NCBI GenBank assembly: GCA_013398055.1
Contig: VZRS01014884.1
Span: forward strand, 1,278,145-1,342,144
Length of the DNA stretch: 64,000 bases
Source of the DNA: Ifrita kowaldi
Taxonomy: Eukaryota > Chordata > Aves > Passeriformes > Cinclosomatidae
Direction of reading: 5' to 3'
Part shown: positions 38,818-50,724 of the stretch, one piece after another
How positions within the stretch are numbered: the stretch's first letter is position 1
Layout: each line of letters starts with the position of its first letter
The notes under the pieces: generated by a model
What the model saw: only the letters and a program-made list of their open reading frames with translations
Databases searched by the model: none
Told to the model about the DNA's origin: nothing
Position numbers and translations under genes: made by a program

Positions 38818-39502
38818 CTGCAGAAGGAACATGCACCATCAAATTACTTCAGGATTCTTTGAGTTTATCATCAATACAATCCCTGAAGTCTAAGCACCTT
38901 ATACAGAAGATACTTAAAGATGCCATGAAGTTTTGTAGTTTTCTAAGCTGTCATTCCAAGTAACAGCTATGCACTTAAAGGAAGCACAACACATATACTT
39001 GGGACATGGTTCATGCCTTCACTGGTAGCCTTCTGGTATTGGAAATTTAGTAGTGCAAACAGTATTGCACGTTTCAAAGAAATTTAACTAACAGAGTCAC
39101 AAACCCTGACCTAGCTAACTGCTATTTGAATTTCAGGCTTCAAAATGTACCACAGTTTTCTACTATGTTTCCATGAATGCCTGTATTATTAAAGGCAAGA
39201 TAATGCAAGCATACTTAGAAGGGAAAATTACGTTGTCTGAGTCAACTCTCAGCTTACAAATAGTTCCATGATTCAGGACTAACAAAACATTGGACTAACA
39301 TCACCAGCACAGTACCAATTTGGGGGCTACCAGCATGTGCCACACAGATGCAGGGGAGACATAGCTCCAGACCAAGCCTAGGCATAAACAGGGTGTCTTT
39401 CTTTCTTAAGATACTTCCCTGTCTATTAACTTACCAAATTCAACAGTAAAAGACTGCCTTTTTTTTTTTTCTTTGACTGAAGTAATATTTAGATCCACTC
39501 AC

Positions 39503-40046
39503 TTGGATTTTCTTTCCTCGTGGACATCTCTTGAGCCTCTTTCTTCTCGAATATCTTCTCTCTTATCCCTGCGGTCTTCCCTTCCTTTTTCTTTGTCATC
39601 CCAGTCTCTCTGGCGGTCTCTCTCTTTGTCTCTGTCTCGACCTCTCTCCCTTTCGCGCTCCCGCTCCCGTTCTCTCTCTCGTTCTCGCTCCCTTTCGCGT
39701 TCCTCCCGCTCTCGCTCCCGCTCCTTCTCCCTCTCCCTCTCTCGTTCCCTTTCCCTGTCATGGTCTCTGTCTCGGTCCCGCTCACGGTCCCTGTCTTTCT
39801 CCCGTTCTCTGTCCCTCTCCCGTTCCCGAGCACGATCTCGTTCCAACTCTCTTTCTTTCTCCCTCTCTCTTTCCCGGTCTCTTTCTCTTTCCCTCTCTCG
39901 GTCCCTCTCCCTTTCCCGCTCTCTCTCCCGGGCCCTTTCATCTCTCCTGTCATCAGATCGATCCACCCTTCGCTCCTCTCTCCTCTCATCCCTCTCGAGA
40001 TCATCACTCCGTCCTTGGTGTCGTACCGGTGAGCTTGCTCTCTGAT
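39503..40046 (-). CDS. ZC3H13: ZC3H13 coding exon V10 (long RE/RD dipeptide tract)
   Basis: This 544-bp exon follows a gtttgcag acceptor and ends TCCAA/gtgagt. After QRASSPVRHQGRSDDLERDE it contains about 110 residues of almost uninterrupted Arg-Glu/Arg-Asp repeats (visible residues about 655-766). It then leaves through WDDKEKGREDRRDKREDI to HEERKS. Such tracts form single charged helices or disordered polyampholytes and are a hallmark of ZC3H13. The coding strand is almost pure purine over about 39605-39940, so the opposite strand carries a long Ser/Leu-rich open frame that is an artefact. Confidence 0.96.
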
Positions 40047-43000
40047 CTGCAAACAGAAGCAGGTTTGATTACTAAGTGCTAAATGGATACACACTGCCTT
40101 CCACTATAAAAGAGCCTTGACAATCTAGATCTTGGTTTGCATTAAATGAAAAGCAACTCCCTGCAGAAATTTGAATATTCCCTTTGGGGAGGAAGAAACA
40201 CAAAAAGCAGAACTAATTTTGAAAGAATTTTTCAACATTTAGGAAGTATGCTTTACTTATTTAACCAAAAGTTGCAAAAAAAATATTTAATTTTCTACCA
40301 GATTTTTCTGAATGGCTTCAAAAGACAAACCGTACGCCTGACAGTGTAGCTACTAGTATTGCATTACCCAATGATTCCAAATCTGCTATACCATCTTAAA
40401 AAGCTGGGAATGGCATGCATAAGATATGCTAAGACTTCTGTACGAAGATTTTACTTCCTAAATCTATTAGGAGTCAAGTGCTTTACAAGGACTCAAGCTG
40501 TTTACAACACAAAGTAGAAGTTTCTGCAAAATTAGAAATACTGGGCTGTCTCATCACAGAAGAGATCCTTGCTCAGAAACACAACCAAATCCACAAGACA
40601 TGGAGAGGCAAGGATGAGATAAGGGAAGCAGAACTGCTAAAAATTTTCATTTGTGTTCACTGCAGAGCCTTGCAGTTTAGAATCTGAGTTTGCTGTTGTT
40701 CAGACAGTGCATGAGAGACAGAGGGAAAACTAAACATGTAGAAAATGACTGATCCAGAAGGACAGTGAAATCTGATTTATCCAATTATATTTACTCTCCA
40801 CAGACTTATCTACATATTGTTCATTGTATTGTGGATATTTTTTGAGTAGTTCTACAAGTTTTGACTACTTCATAGCAATTTCTATGCTTATGTTAGTAGT
40901 ATTTGAGCCACAACAAATCAATAAAACTACTTTCATACAATATATATAAAAGCACCATACAAAAGAGGAAAAAAAAGGCATGAATAGAGGTTGGTATTTC
41001 TCGGTCCATTACTCTGAGGCTGAGAGTGCACTTCGCTATAAATTGAGACAATGTCCACTAGGCGTGAGCAGGCAGAGTTTGGGCAGAACTAAATCAATAA
41101 AACGTGCATTTCCATCAGTTTAATCAATTTTCATCTCTTGAGTGAATTAACAATGATTTAGTGCTCCCCTGTTACCAGGTAAAAGTAAAAGCAAAGTTGA
41201 GTGACATTTCTGCCTCTTTAAAAAGGTAAACCATCAATCCATACAACTGGTTCCGTGAACAGGTTTCACATTCTTTTAATGGGCCTATAACACTGCAATA
41301 TGATTTACTGTGCATACCAAGTATTAGATTTTATAAAGAAGTTCTGTAACTCCTATTTGTTATGTCAGTTTTGGTGACAAAACATCCACATGAAAGTCTT
41401 ATGTGAATCAAATAATGCAAATGTATTAGACAATTAAATGCAAGTAAGTCAGCACTTCTTATGTGACTTCATTTTTTGAAGTGCTGTTCCAGTGGTTGTT
41501 TGGAACACTCCCATATTTGCCTTAGTTGAATACAGACAGCTCAAATTTGCAAGCTTGCATTTCAAAATCATACTCCTTGCACATCACAGAACTAAGTACC
41601 AACCAAAATCTAGCTCAATTTTTCTCAGAATGACAGATATTAAAACTGTAGTCTAATTAGGGAAACTGCCTTGAATTGTAATTCTGAGGATTTACTATTA
41701 CAAAAAGCGATCTAAATTTTTAAGGAAGAAGAAAATAAATTTTGAATTCATGCTCTTTATATCTCCTTCCCCAAAGGGAAATACAACCCATTCAAAGCAA
41801 CCTTCCTCCTAGAAATTTATTTTGTTGTGATTACATGCTTTTATTTCCAAGGTGTTTTCTCTTGGTTTGGGGTTTTGGTTTGTTTTTTTGGGGTGGATGT
41901 TTGTTGTTTTTTTTAATAAATTAAGAACTTGCTAGGATATGAAGGGCACAAAATTACATTATATATATGTAGGATTTATTTGGGCTGGAGACGTGAAAGA
42001 GATGAAAGCTAGACTGCAAAAGCCAACCCCCAGGACACATTCAGTCTTCAGGATTTTTCAGCTGACATGAAAAAGGAAGCCTGCAGTTTAGGTTTGTTGA
42101 AATCCTGCCTTGAAAATGAGAATCTGAAGCAGAGCCCTTCACAAGAACAAGCAACAACATATCTGTTTCAATAGGCTAAAAAGTATCTTTCAAAGTGGCA
42201 TATAAAATATCTCTTCCAAAAACTAAAATTACACAGCAGCTAGAATGTATCTGTCACCCATAAATCAAAACTCAAGACAGAAAATAACCCACTGTAATTT
42301 TGTTTAGTCTTCACAGCTCCTCTTTTAATTTTCATGCTATTTTCATTTCCCTGACTCCTCTGGTTCCCTTAATTGGTGAGCAATACAAATATATTCTAGA
42401 GTGTAAGCTGCTAATACGTTCCTTCAAGCCAACGCAGTACATTTGCTGGTACAGAAGTCTGACATCTTGCACACTATGTAAAAAAAAAGTCATGCATACT
42501 CTTTTCATAATCACTGATATCAACACTTACTAGTTAATTACTATTGACAATAGCAAAGCACTCATCACTATTAAACTCTCCACACAATAAATTTTTGAAT
42601 GCATCATAATTTTAAACTGTCATTTACTTTAGTAGCAAGCAGTCCATAATTGTCAGTCTAGTTTAGGCCTTCCCCAAAACACACTCAAGCAATTTACAGC
42701 ACAAAAGTACAGTGTTTCTATACAGACAAACAGAACCAGTAATGAAACACAATCATGACTCTAAGCTTACATGGACTCTAAGCTTAACATGCTTATGCAC
42801 ATGAAGTGGAGGAGGAGGCAAAAACATTTTACAATGAAGTTGTACAATGAAAGCCCTTGCCTTGAAGTTTAGTTTGTTCGAATACTACTTCGATGAATAA
42901 CACAGAAGATGCCAAAATCTAGCCAACAGGGCTGAAGAAAGGCAACAGCATTCGTGTATACAATGCTAATGAATGATCTTACAACAGAAGTTATCTTACA

Positions 43001-43158
43001 TCAAGAATAGGACTAGTGTCAGTGCGTGGTGTCAGATGAGCTATTTATGAATTGGTGTGGGAGCAGAACAAGGAAGAAAAATGAGGGAAAGAGAAACACA
43101 CACACTCACACATGCACATTTGACTACAGATGTATGGTAAAAACAGACACTAAAATAC
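40047..43158 (-). other. ZC3H13: ZC3H13 intron V9-V10
   Basis: This 3.1-kb AT-rich intron holds the 17-bp tandem duplication at 42757. A more CpG-bearing stretch at about 41000-41110 has no recognisable identity. Confidence 0.85.
42757..42790. repeat. 17-bp tandem duplication
   Basis: GACTCTAAGCTTA with ACATG/ACATGC occurs twice head to tail in the intron between V9 and V10. Confidence 0.9.
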
Positions 43159-43341
43159 CTCTTTCTCTGTTGTCACGCCTATCCCGTTCACTATGTCTTC
43201 TTTCAAAGGAGGAATCCCGTGCTTGATCCCGACTGTCATAGCGATCCCGATCAGCGTAGCTACTCCTTGATTCCCAGCTGTCATGGTAGTTTCCACTACT
43301 GCTGTGACCATCAACCTGGGATCCTCTAGTCCCCCGACTTC
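43159..43341 (-). CDS. ZC3H13: ZC3H13 coding exon V9
   Basis: This 183-bp exon follows a ccattag acceptor and ends AGAAAGAG/gtattt. It encodes SRGTRGSQVDGHSSSGNYHD and then SWESRSSYADRDRYDSRDQA and RDSSFERRHSERDRRDNRER, visible residues 559-618. The NYHDSWE and SSFERRH motifs are landmarks I recognise from the mammalian protein. Confidence 0.95.
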
Positions 43342-43770
43342 CTAATGGAGATGTAGCAACACAAAACATGAGCTTCCACATGTAAGGGAATCCAGTGATA
43401 TTTTATACCAACTGATGTATTAACATTTAATAAATTTGAATTAGCTGTTCATGGACATAAAGTTTGTAACATTAAACTCTATGTAACCAACAACTCAAAC
43501 TTCACATGTTTTAACTGTAAAGTTATTATGTGCAAACTGCAAAATCAAGACTTCCTAAATCATCGTCCCCTGGTCATAGTACAAGGTCTCCTGACTAGAA
43601 ATATCAGTCCAAAAGCCAATTCACATTTTTTTCTGAGTAGGCTGTAAGCTAGCAGACAGTGCAGCAAGAATAGGCAGAGAAAGCAGAGATCATTCTCCCT
43701 GTAAAAACTTCCCTAATGAAAATGTCACAACAAGCCTGAAAAAGCAAAATAAATTATAGATTATTAAAAG

Positions 43771-43793
43771 TTGTTGTTATTATTATTATTATT
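43771..43793. repeat. (TTG/TTA)n microsatellite
   Basis: TTGTTG leads into five TTA units within the intron between V8 and V9. Confidence 0.9.
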
Positions 43794-44326
43794 TAAAATA
43801 CATCAGACTGCAGAAACCACTTTAAAGATTAAAGTCACATATTTTGGAAATTGGATGGGGCAAGGGGGTGAGACAGGGAGAGGTGGGTGTGTGTGAAACA
43901 TGGTTTTCAGACACCTAAGCCATGCAGTTGTTTTTGAAAGAGCACAAAAAAAATCTGTTGCCCAATGCTTTGAAACGCACTACCCGCTACGAATTTTCCA
44001 CTACACATCAGCCTCTTACTTGTGTCTGTAGCCAATGGGAAAACCAAGGATTGCAGAAACATTAAATAGAGTGATGTAAGCGTGAGGCTTTGTTTTAAAA
44101 TGGGATGGCAGAATACCAATGTTATGCCACTTTAATGAATGGAGAACACAGAAGTGCTATAAATTTCAACAACAGTTTTAATCCAATGACAACAGAATTG
44201 AACAGAGTTTTAAAAGCATTAACTATTTGGCAGCACTTGCACACCAAATATCAAACAAGGCAGAATGAATGCAAATATTCAATCTTCAATGATAGGGACA
44301 CATGAATTTTTTAAATTACACAATAC

Positions 44327-44791
44327 CTTTGTCAGATAATTCTGGACCTCTGCCTCGACTTCTGCCAGTTCTATCACTTCTGCTCTCATTTCTGGAGTCA
44401 CTCCTGGAGTCATTCCTTGTTTCAGCACGAGAGCTCTCCTCTCTGCCATGGGATCTTCCATAGCTGCGCAAGTCATCTTGATACTGGTCATCCTTTTTAT
44501 GGGCATCACGACTCTCTCTGTCTCTGTAGTCATGGGAATCTCGTGTGGAGCGCGAGTCTCTCTGGTCACGACTGTCTTTGGCATCCCTGCCATAATCCCG
44601 CGTGTCTCTGGAGTCTCGAGTATCTCTGGATTCCCGTGGCTCCCGCCGATCTCTGGTGTCTCTTGTGTCCCTCCGATCTCTTCCATCACGAGACTCTCTG
44701 TCATCTCTATGGTCCCTGGAGGTACTCTGCTCTTGGTCATAATCACGATCATCTCTTGTTTCTCTTTCTTTTTCTCTTTTTCCTCTTGTTT
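44327..44791 (-). CDS. ZC3H13: ZC3H13 coding exon V8 (RD-rich)
   Basis: This 465-bp exon runs from a ttttacag acceptor to a gtattg donor. In the correct frame it encodes charged repeats of the form R-D-x-R-D (for example RDHRDDRESRDGRDRRDTRD), later the segment RNDSRSDSRNESRSDRTGRS, and ends at ELSDK, visible residues 404-557. The longest open frame over this exon is a different frame (Met/Glu/Thr-rich) and is not the protein. Confidence 0.94.
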
Positions 44792-45813
44792 CTGTAAAAT
44801 GTTCAAAAGAATGTTATACACTTGGCTTAATCAGAGCAAGCATACATTTAGCACATGAATAACGCTAAAATAACATAGTCAATATACACACAGCTAATCA
44901 AAATTAATATGTAAGTAGGACAAGATCATGCTGGGTTATCTATCTATACATTTAGTGAGCTTTAAAGATTTTATTGGGAATATGGATCTCTACAAATATT
45001 TACCCATTCAAAAGGCATTAAGTATAATAACAATAAATGTCAAACATACTAAAGAGCAAGCACACTTCAATAATTTTAAGGTAGGGTCATTACTTCTCCA
45101 ATCATAGATTCCTCTTATTTTCTACACACACACACTCTCAGAAAATTTGTGGTATATTTAGACCACTTCTAAGGCCTCAATGCCCTGCTAAAATCTGTTG
45201 GCTTGAGTTTGGGTTTTTTGTTTTGTTTCGGGCTTTTTTTTATTACATATTTATAATATTAGTGCTACAGGAAGGTAAGTTTACAGCCAGTCAAAAGTAG
45301 AGCTGACATACGTACTCTTTGTAATCTGTCTGTCAAGGCAAACAGCATGTTTACTCATCACATATTGTTCAAACAGCTCTACACATTTCCAGAGGGAATG
45401 ACTGTTTCTTTGCACACACCCCACTTAATGTCAATTACAAAGACAATAGACAGCAATCAGTGGGGACTGGATTTGGGCACCTCACAGAAAAGAGTAATAG
45501 TTACTTAGGAGTACCCTGCCGTGAAAATCATTTACCTACTGACACCAGCATTGCACAAGGAACACCTACATAGACACCTACAGCACCTTTACAATCAGTT
45601 GAGCCTACACAAGCAGTTCTACCAGGGGTACTTTAATACACAGTACCTGCAAACAGCACAACCAGCACAGGAAGAATAAACACAGCCAGTATTTTCTTCA
45701 CCCCCTAGCCCCTGGGATGGGTGCAGACAATGCCACAATTTGAAAAATCAAGTTTCAAAATGCAATTTGCAAACAAATACAAACGATTCTGAAGAGCTAT
45801 TTTTCATTCATAC

Positions 45814-46124
45814 CATCCCGCCTTTCATGGCGCCTGTCATGAGACTGTGAAGTCCGATCACGATCGTGTCTTCCCTTGTCTCTTCCAGGAGATCGGTGTC
45901 TCGAAGGACTTCGCTTCCTCGGAGGTGGAGAGGAAGAGTGTGGGGGATAGGGGGAAGATGACCGCCTTGCAGGCGGGGAAGCTGTCCTTTGATAGGATGG
46001 AGAAGGAGTTCTTTTGCGGTGTGGGGAAGGAGAATGTCTTTGAACAGAGGAGCCTGACTGTGAGGAAGAGGAGTGATGTCTGGAGGATATGGGAGAATGA
46101 TGCTGACCTGATGGAGAAGCAGAC
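45814..46124 (-). CDS. ZC3H13: ZC3H13 coding exon V7 (Ser/His/SP-rich)
   Basis: This 311-bp exon follows a cttgcag acceptor and ends at a gtatga donor. It encodes SASPSGQHHSPISSRHHSSS, then SP repeats (RHSPSPHRKRTPSPSYQRT) and HDRDRTSQSHDRRHERRDG, visible residues 300-402. It contains no folded domain and reads as an intrinsically disordered RS-type region. The long open frame extending upstream of the acceptor is intron read-through. Confidence 0.95.
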
Positions 46125-47405
46125 CTGCAAGGAAGAGTTGAAAGAGGCACACGTGTAATAATTTGACTTGAAAGGTTCTTAACACACCGTACAAAAAAGC
46201 AATTAAAATAATTTCTGTATTCTCTACCTTCTGTCCGCTGAAAATATGTGCTGTTTCTATAAAACATCAAACTTGGCTTCCCTCCAGGGTGCCAAGTATA
46301 TGCTTTCAAAATACGTTTATTTTAAAATGATTATTATTTTTTTAATACCCAGGAAAAATTTGTCCAATCAAAATTGTATTACATAGCTACCAGAATGCAG
46401 GGGAAGGGAGGGAGGAGTCAGAAAAAAAATCATTATCTTCTCTCCCATCCCCAAATAAGACCAATGCTTTCTTCAATATAAAATCCTTTTTGGAGTTCAT
46501 AATAAAATTACGCAGATAATTTTTACAAGGTGTAATTAAGATTTTTTGTTTACAACAGCACTGAATTTTTTTACAAAGCAACAGTGTCTCCTTCTTAAAC
46601 ACTTCTAACATGTTTTATTGTAAGGATTGATCTTTAAACATTTCTTAGATCCAGAAAAACCAGATGTATAGTTTGAAATGTCAGCAAACATGAATGTTTA
46701 CACCAACAAGGAAAACGCGCACTGATAGAATAAGAAAACGTGTACTAAATATCTCTGATCCTTGAAATCCCATCACTAACTAAAGATAATTTACACAACA
46801 GTAAAAAATTTCCTCATAAAATGACTAATGTGGACAAAAACACACTTCAAGTCTTTAGGCTCAGTAGTGCGGATTTTTTCCCCTTATCAGCATCAAAGTA
46901 ACTTGCAAGTATCTTTTCTCATGAAATATATGCTGTCCTAACTCCCAACTCCCTTCTGCTTCACGAAACTCCAGAGATGACAAGAAGAGCAGGAGTTAAA
47001 AAATCACACTTGGACAACATATCTTCAAAAATCTCAGTATTCCTGAGGAAACAAGTAGCTTGCATGCCTCTAAGATGAGAATTCACAGGCAAATGAAACA
47101 GATTACATGGAATTAGTAGTAAAATTTCCAAAGCACTCAAGGTAAAATTCTTTCAGGGCTAGATATGACTGACAGAATCCAAAAGACTTTCATGACTTAC
47201 TGTCTTTAAAGTAAGACTACATTTATTTCCCTGTGAAACCATTATTTTGAAACACAGGCTGGCATGGAAGGCTTTCAATGGTATGGAGACAAAATATTTC
47301 AAATATCCTTCCCTGCTTCTAGCAGAAGGCCTATTTATCTTCCTTGCTTAATATTCCCTTGCACAACACTTGATACAAGCAGGCAATGATGAACAAACTA
47401 CTGGA

Positions 47406-47972
47406 TGTCATGCTTTAACCCCAGCCAGCAACTAAATACCACACAGCTGCTTGCTCACTCCCCCGCCCCCCCCCAGCAGGATGGGGAGGAGAATGGCAAA
47501 AAGGCAAAGCCTGTGGGTTAAGATAAGAACAGTTCAAAAACTAAAATAAAGTAAAATATAATAATGATGGTAAGAATACCAGCAATGAAAAGGGAGATAA
47601 CAAAGAGAGAAAAAGAAAACCAAGAGAAACAGTGATGCACAACATAGTTGCTCACCTTGACTGATGCCCAGCCTGACCCTGTGCAGCAATTGGCAGCTCC
47701 TGGCCAACTCCCCCAGTTTATACACTGAACATGATGTTCTGTGACACAGAGTATCTTTTTGGCCAGTTCAGGTCAGCTGTCCTGGCCATGCTCCCTCCCA
47801 CAATGTTGTGCACCTGCTCACTGGCAGGGTGTGGGAAACTGTGGTAAGCTTTACTCAGCAACAACTACAACATCTGCGTCTTACCAATATTATTCTCATA
47901 CTAAATCCAAAACACAGCACTGCACCAGCTCCTCGGAGGAAAATTAACTCTGTACCAGCTGAAACCAGGACA
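47406..47972 (-). mobile_element. ERVL-type solo LTR in a ZC3H13 intron
   Basis: On the minus strand it begins TGTCCTGGTTTCAGCTGG and ends GGGGTTAAAGCATGACA, the ends of an LTR family common in bird genomes. A TATAAA box lies at 47717-47722. An A/T-rich 3' part and a poly-C/G run near 47461 are typical of it. The flanks are CTGGA (47401-47405) and CTTGA (47973-47977), a 5-bp target duplication with one mismatch, as expected for ERVL integration. It is a solo LTR with no internal genes and has the same orientation as the host gene. Confidence 0.92.
47717..47722 (-). promoter_or_regulatory. TATA box of the intronic LTR
   Basis: TATAAA is read on the minus strand inside the LTR, about 250 bases from its 5' end, where the family's promoter is expected. 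If active it would start transcription toward ZC3H13 exon V7, in sense with the gene. Confidence 0.5.
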
Positions 47973-48954
47973 CTTGAATAAGTTAAAACACAGGGAAAAG
48001 AGTACTGAAGAGGTATTTTGCAGACTCCGTACTACTGCTCCAGGAGGAACTCTCTTCCCTATGAAGAATCCAATATAGTAAAAATGTCCATCAGTGGCAT
48101 CTACCATAAAACAATCCAACTTTGTTCCAGCTGAACTGAGTCACCACAGAAGCCAAACAGTTTGCTTACAACTCTTTGGATTGCTGAATGGATGGGTTTT
48201 ATTTTGCTTGTTTTATCCACATGCAGAAATACACATGACATCTGGAGCTTCCCCCACCCTTCAACAGAGGTGCAGAAAACAAGAATGCCTCACTTTTCAT
48301 TATACAAATACGGGACTACAGTAGTATTTAGCACTGCCATTCTAAACCTGAGCTTACACTCTTTCAGACCAAAATAAGGAGCCTACTCCATTTATAATGG
48401 GTGGTAAAACATTTTTTTCTAAAGCCCCAAGAACTAACAGATATGATACCTTCCCTAAAGCTTCCTGCAAGAAGCTTTGTATACTATTGTTTAGCCAGTT
48501 GTGCCTGCTTCTCAAGAAAGATGTGCAGAACCCGGACCTTTTTGTATCACTTTACCCATTTTAGAATGGAGAAACTCTGCTGCTTTCCCATCTCCAAGGC
48601 AAAAGATGCACCCATGCTCTACTTTTTAAGAAGGGGAAGGTTAGGGACGAAAAAAGTTTCTGAAGGATCACAGACTGAATATATCTCATATCAGATTTCT
48701 GAAGTTCTACCTGAAGACAAACCATTTGAGAGGAACTGATAAATGGAAACTTTCACTGTGAGTTGAGTTCTTGACATGACAGGTACCCTCAATGTAGTAA
48801 CTTGGCAAAAAAAAAAAAAAGTAGTCTCAGAGTTCAAGTGTTTGAGGCACAAACATATTCACAACAGACACATAAACAAGTAGTCAAACCAATAGAGGAA
48901 GTTTCCAAACTAGAATTATTAGTGGAAATCAAATCCATGGAATTGACCTCCCAC

Positions 48955-49131
48955 CTGCGAGAAGGTGAGAAGTTATGTTTGTTATGAGTGGTTGACTTGG
49001 CTGGAGCTCGGGAGGTTTGCCTTCGCCTGGCAGCAGGTGGTGAGTACTCCCTGGAAGGGGAAGAATTACTGCCAGAGTGATCTGCAGGACTAGGAGAACG
49101 TTTCTGTCTACGGGAGCTTTCAGAGGGATCC
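48955..49131 (-). CDS. ZC3H13: ZC3H13 coding exon V6, phase-symmetric, possibly alternative
   Basis: This 177-bp exon has a strong ttttccag acceptor and a CGCAG/gtggga donor. It begins and ends in the same phase, so it could be included or skipped without changing frame. It encodes DPSESSRRQKRSPSPADHSG and then REYSPPAARRRQTSRAPAKS and further residues to FSPSR, visible residues 241-298. The RS/SP style matches its neighbours, so it looks like real coding DNA. I do not remember this segment in the human reference isoform, where the equivalent of V5 joins directly to the equivalent of V7. It may be alternatively spliced or used only in some lineages. Confidence 0.8.
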
Positions 49132-50526
49132 CTGGAAAACATAAACAGCAGCTTGTCTAACAGGGATAAGATGGCATTAGCACATTTCTAAGAAACTACA
49201 AACATCTCCAAGACAGAACCTGGGATTATGATATCAAGAGCTATGTTATACAATCATTTGTTCCATCTATAATTTCACATATGAAATTAGCTTAAGCTAG
49301 CACAACTCAAAAATGCAAGATAGGGACTAAATTTCTAGCTACACTGGACTGTAAAAACTAGAACATGGTATAACAAAATAAAACTTCCTGTAATTTTACC
49401 TAATACTTGATGTGGTGGTGAAATTCTTACCAATTAGAAATACTTTGTTACCTTATTTAAAACTTTCTGTAATTTCAGAACTTTATTTAAGCAGTTTCAA
49501 GCTCAGACACATTTTTAAGGGCTAATCCCAGTAGCAAATGAATGAAAGTAATCTGTCAAAACCTTCAACTATTTCACTGACTGTACCTCATTTGACATTA
49601 CAACTTCATTTTTATTATGTACTGGGAAAAAAAAAAAAGACTAAAATCCAGCAGTGAAATATAAGGCTGTAATCACCACAGCAATACCTGATTATAGTAC
49701 AATGATAAGACAAGTACTGTCTTGATCCTTTCAGCACTACCTAGAATATTCTTTTCTACTGCTTGCAACTTCCTTCCAGTAATGGAGTGTGCAATCATGA
49801 GGGAAATAAAATACTTTCAAGTAAGGATGGTGTAATTTGTTTAATCAATTAAAAATACTCAGTTCACTGCTCTTCCAATCCTTAGTCTTTACTATGCCAG
49901 TTACAAAGCAAGACTTAAGAACATGTACCCTACTTTCATCAAGAAAACACAGGACGTAAAAATGCAGATCACGTATCTTTCAGCTTAAGTGGACATGTAT
50001 GCTCCAGGAAATAATGGAATAGTCAGAGTAGTCCACCTTTTATTTTAATATATAAATACACATATATGCAAAAGTGAAGCAATTCTAAAATGTCAGTAGT
50101 CTTTGACTACTTCAGAAATACTTTAACCTACTGAAGATTAGGGAGAGTTTAAATGCACACTCCCAACTTATAAAGATATTAGTCCTCTGAGATTTCAGAA
50201 AAGCAGGCAATCAGACATGTGAATGACTTCGATAAAGATTTTGGCGAACAACCTCTTTCACTGGTGAAGGTCCAAATTCCTGAGAAGTAATGAATCGTTC
50301 AAAGGGGCACTTTACAGACGTACTAAGTTATGTAAATAAAACCTACCAATCTGTTAGTTATAGTTTATCAACCCATCTATACAACACACTGAACATACTT
50401 CATGAGTACCAAAAAGGTTGCTGGCAAAGCAGGTAAAACCACCCTTATTATTCAGTGTTCTAGAAAAGATTACTTTAAAAGCAAGGTTACTTTACAGTTA
50501 AAAGCTAATAATGCAATGTAACTTAC

Positions 50527-50724
50527 CTCTGCTTGTCTTTTTTCTCCTTGTGCCTTTCAAAGTCACGCCCTCTCTCTTTCACCTCCCTTGCCTTTTCTTC
50601 TGCACGTTCTTTTGCTTTATGTTTTTCTTTGTGTTTTTTCCCCAGGGGAGTTTCCTCTTGGACTGGAGGAGGAGGGCTAGGGGTACGAGGGCCTTTCTTT
50701 TTACTCTGGTTACTTTTAGAACTC
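50527..50724 (-). CDS. ZC3H13: ZC3H13 coding exon V5 (Lys/Glu-rich)
   Basis: This 198-bp exon lies between a ctccag acceptor and a gtaagt donor and keeps the one-base/two-base split phase. It encodes SSKSNQSKKKGPRTPSPPPP and then a Lys/Glu/Arg-rich helical segment with ERGRDFERHKEKKDKQ, visible residues 175-239. The KKGPRTP motif with a Pro run is a recognisable landmark shared with the mammalian protein. Confidence 0.94.

Larger units (their letters stand above)
46125..48954 (-). other. ZC3H13: ZC3H13 intron V6-V7
   Basis: This 2.8-kb intron is interrupted by the ERVL-type solo LTR at 47406-47972. A 112-codon plus-strand open frame at 48401-48739 has no motif and is taken as chance. Confidence 0.85.

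Noticed and set aside
39473..40082. Long plus-strand open frames rich in Ser/Leu/Arg opposite V10 (also at 35956-36246)
   Set aside because: They are the antisense of purine-rich RE/RD codons, which cannot easily produce stop codons on the other strand. There are no plus-strand splice or start signals.
40980..41110. CpG-bearing intronic stretch considered as a small nuclear RNA gene or extra exon
   Set aside because: It matches no snRNA sequence I know and has no paired splice sites with an open frame in phase with V9 and V10.
44279..44821. 180-codon minus-strand frame over V8
   Set aside because: It is a different reading frame from the phase-consistent RD-rich frame. Only the latter joins V7 and V9.
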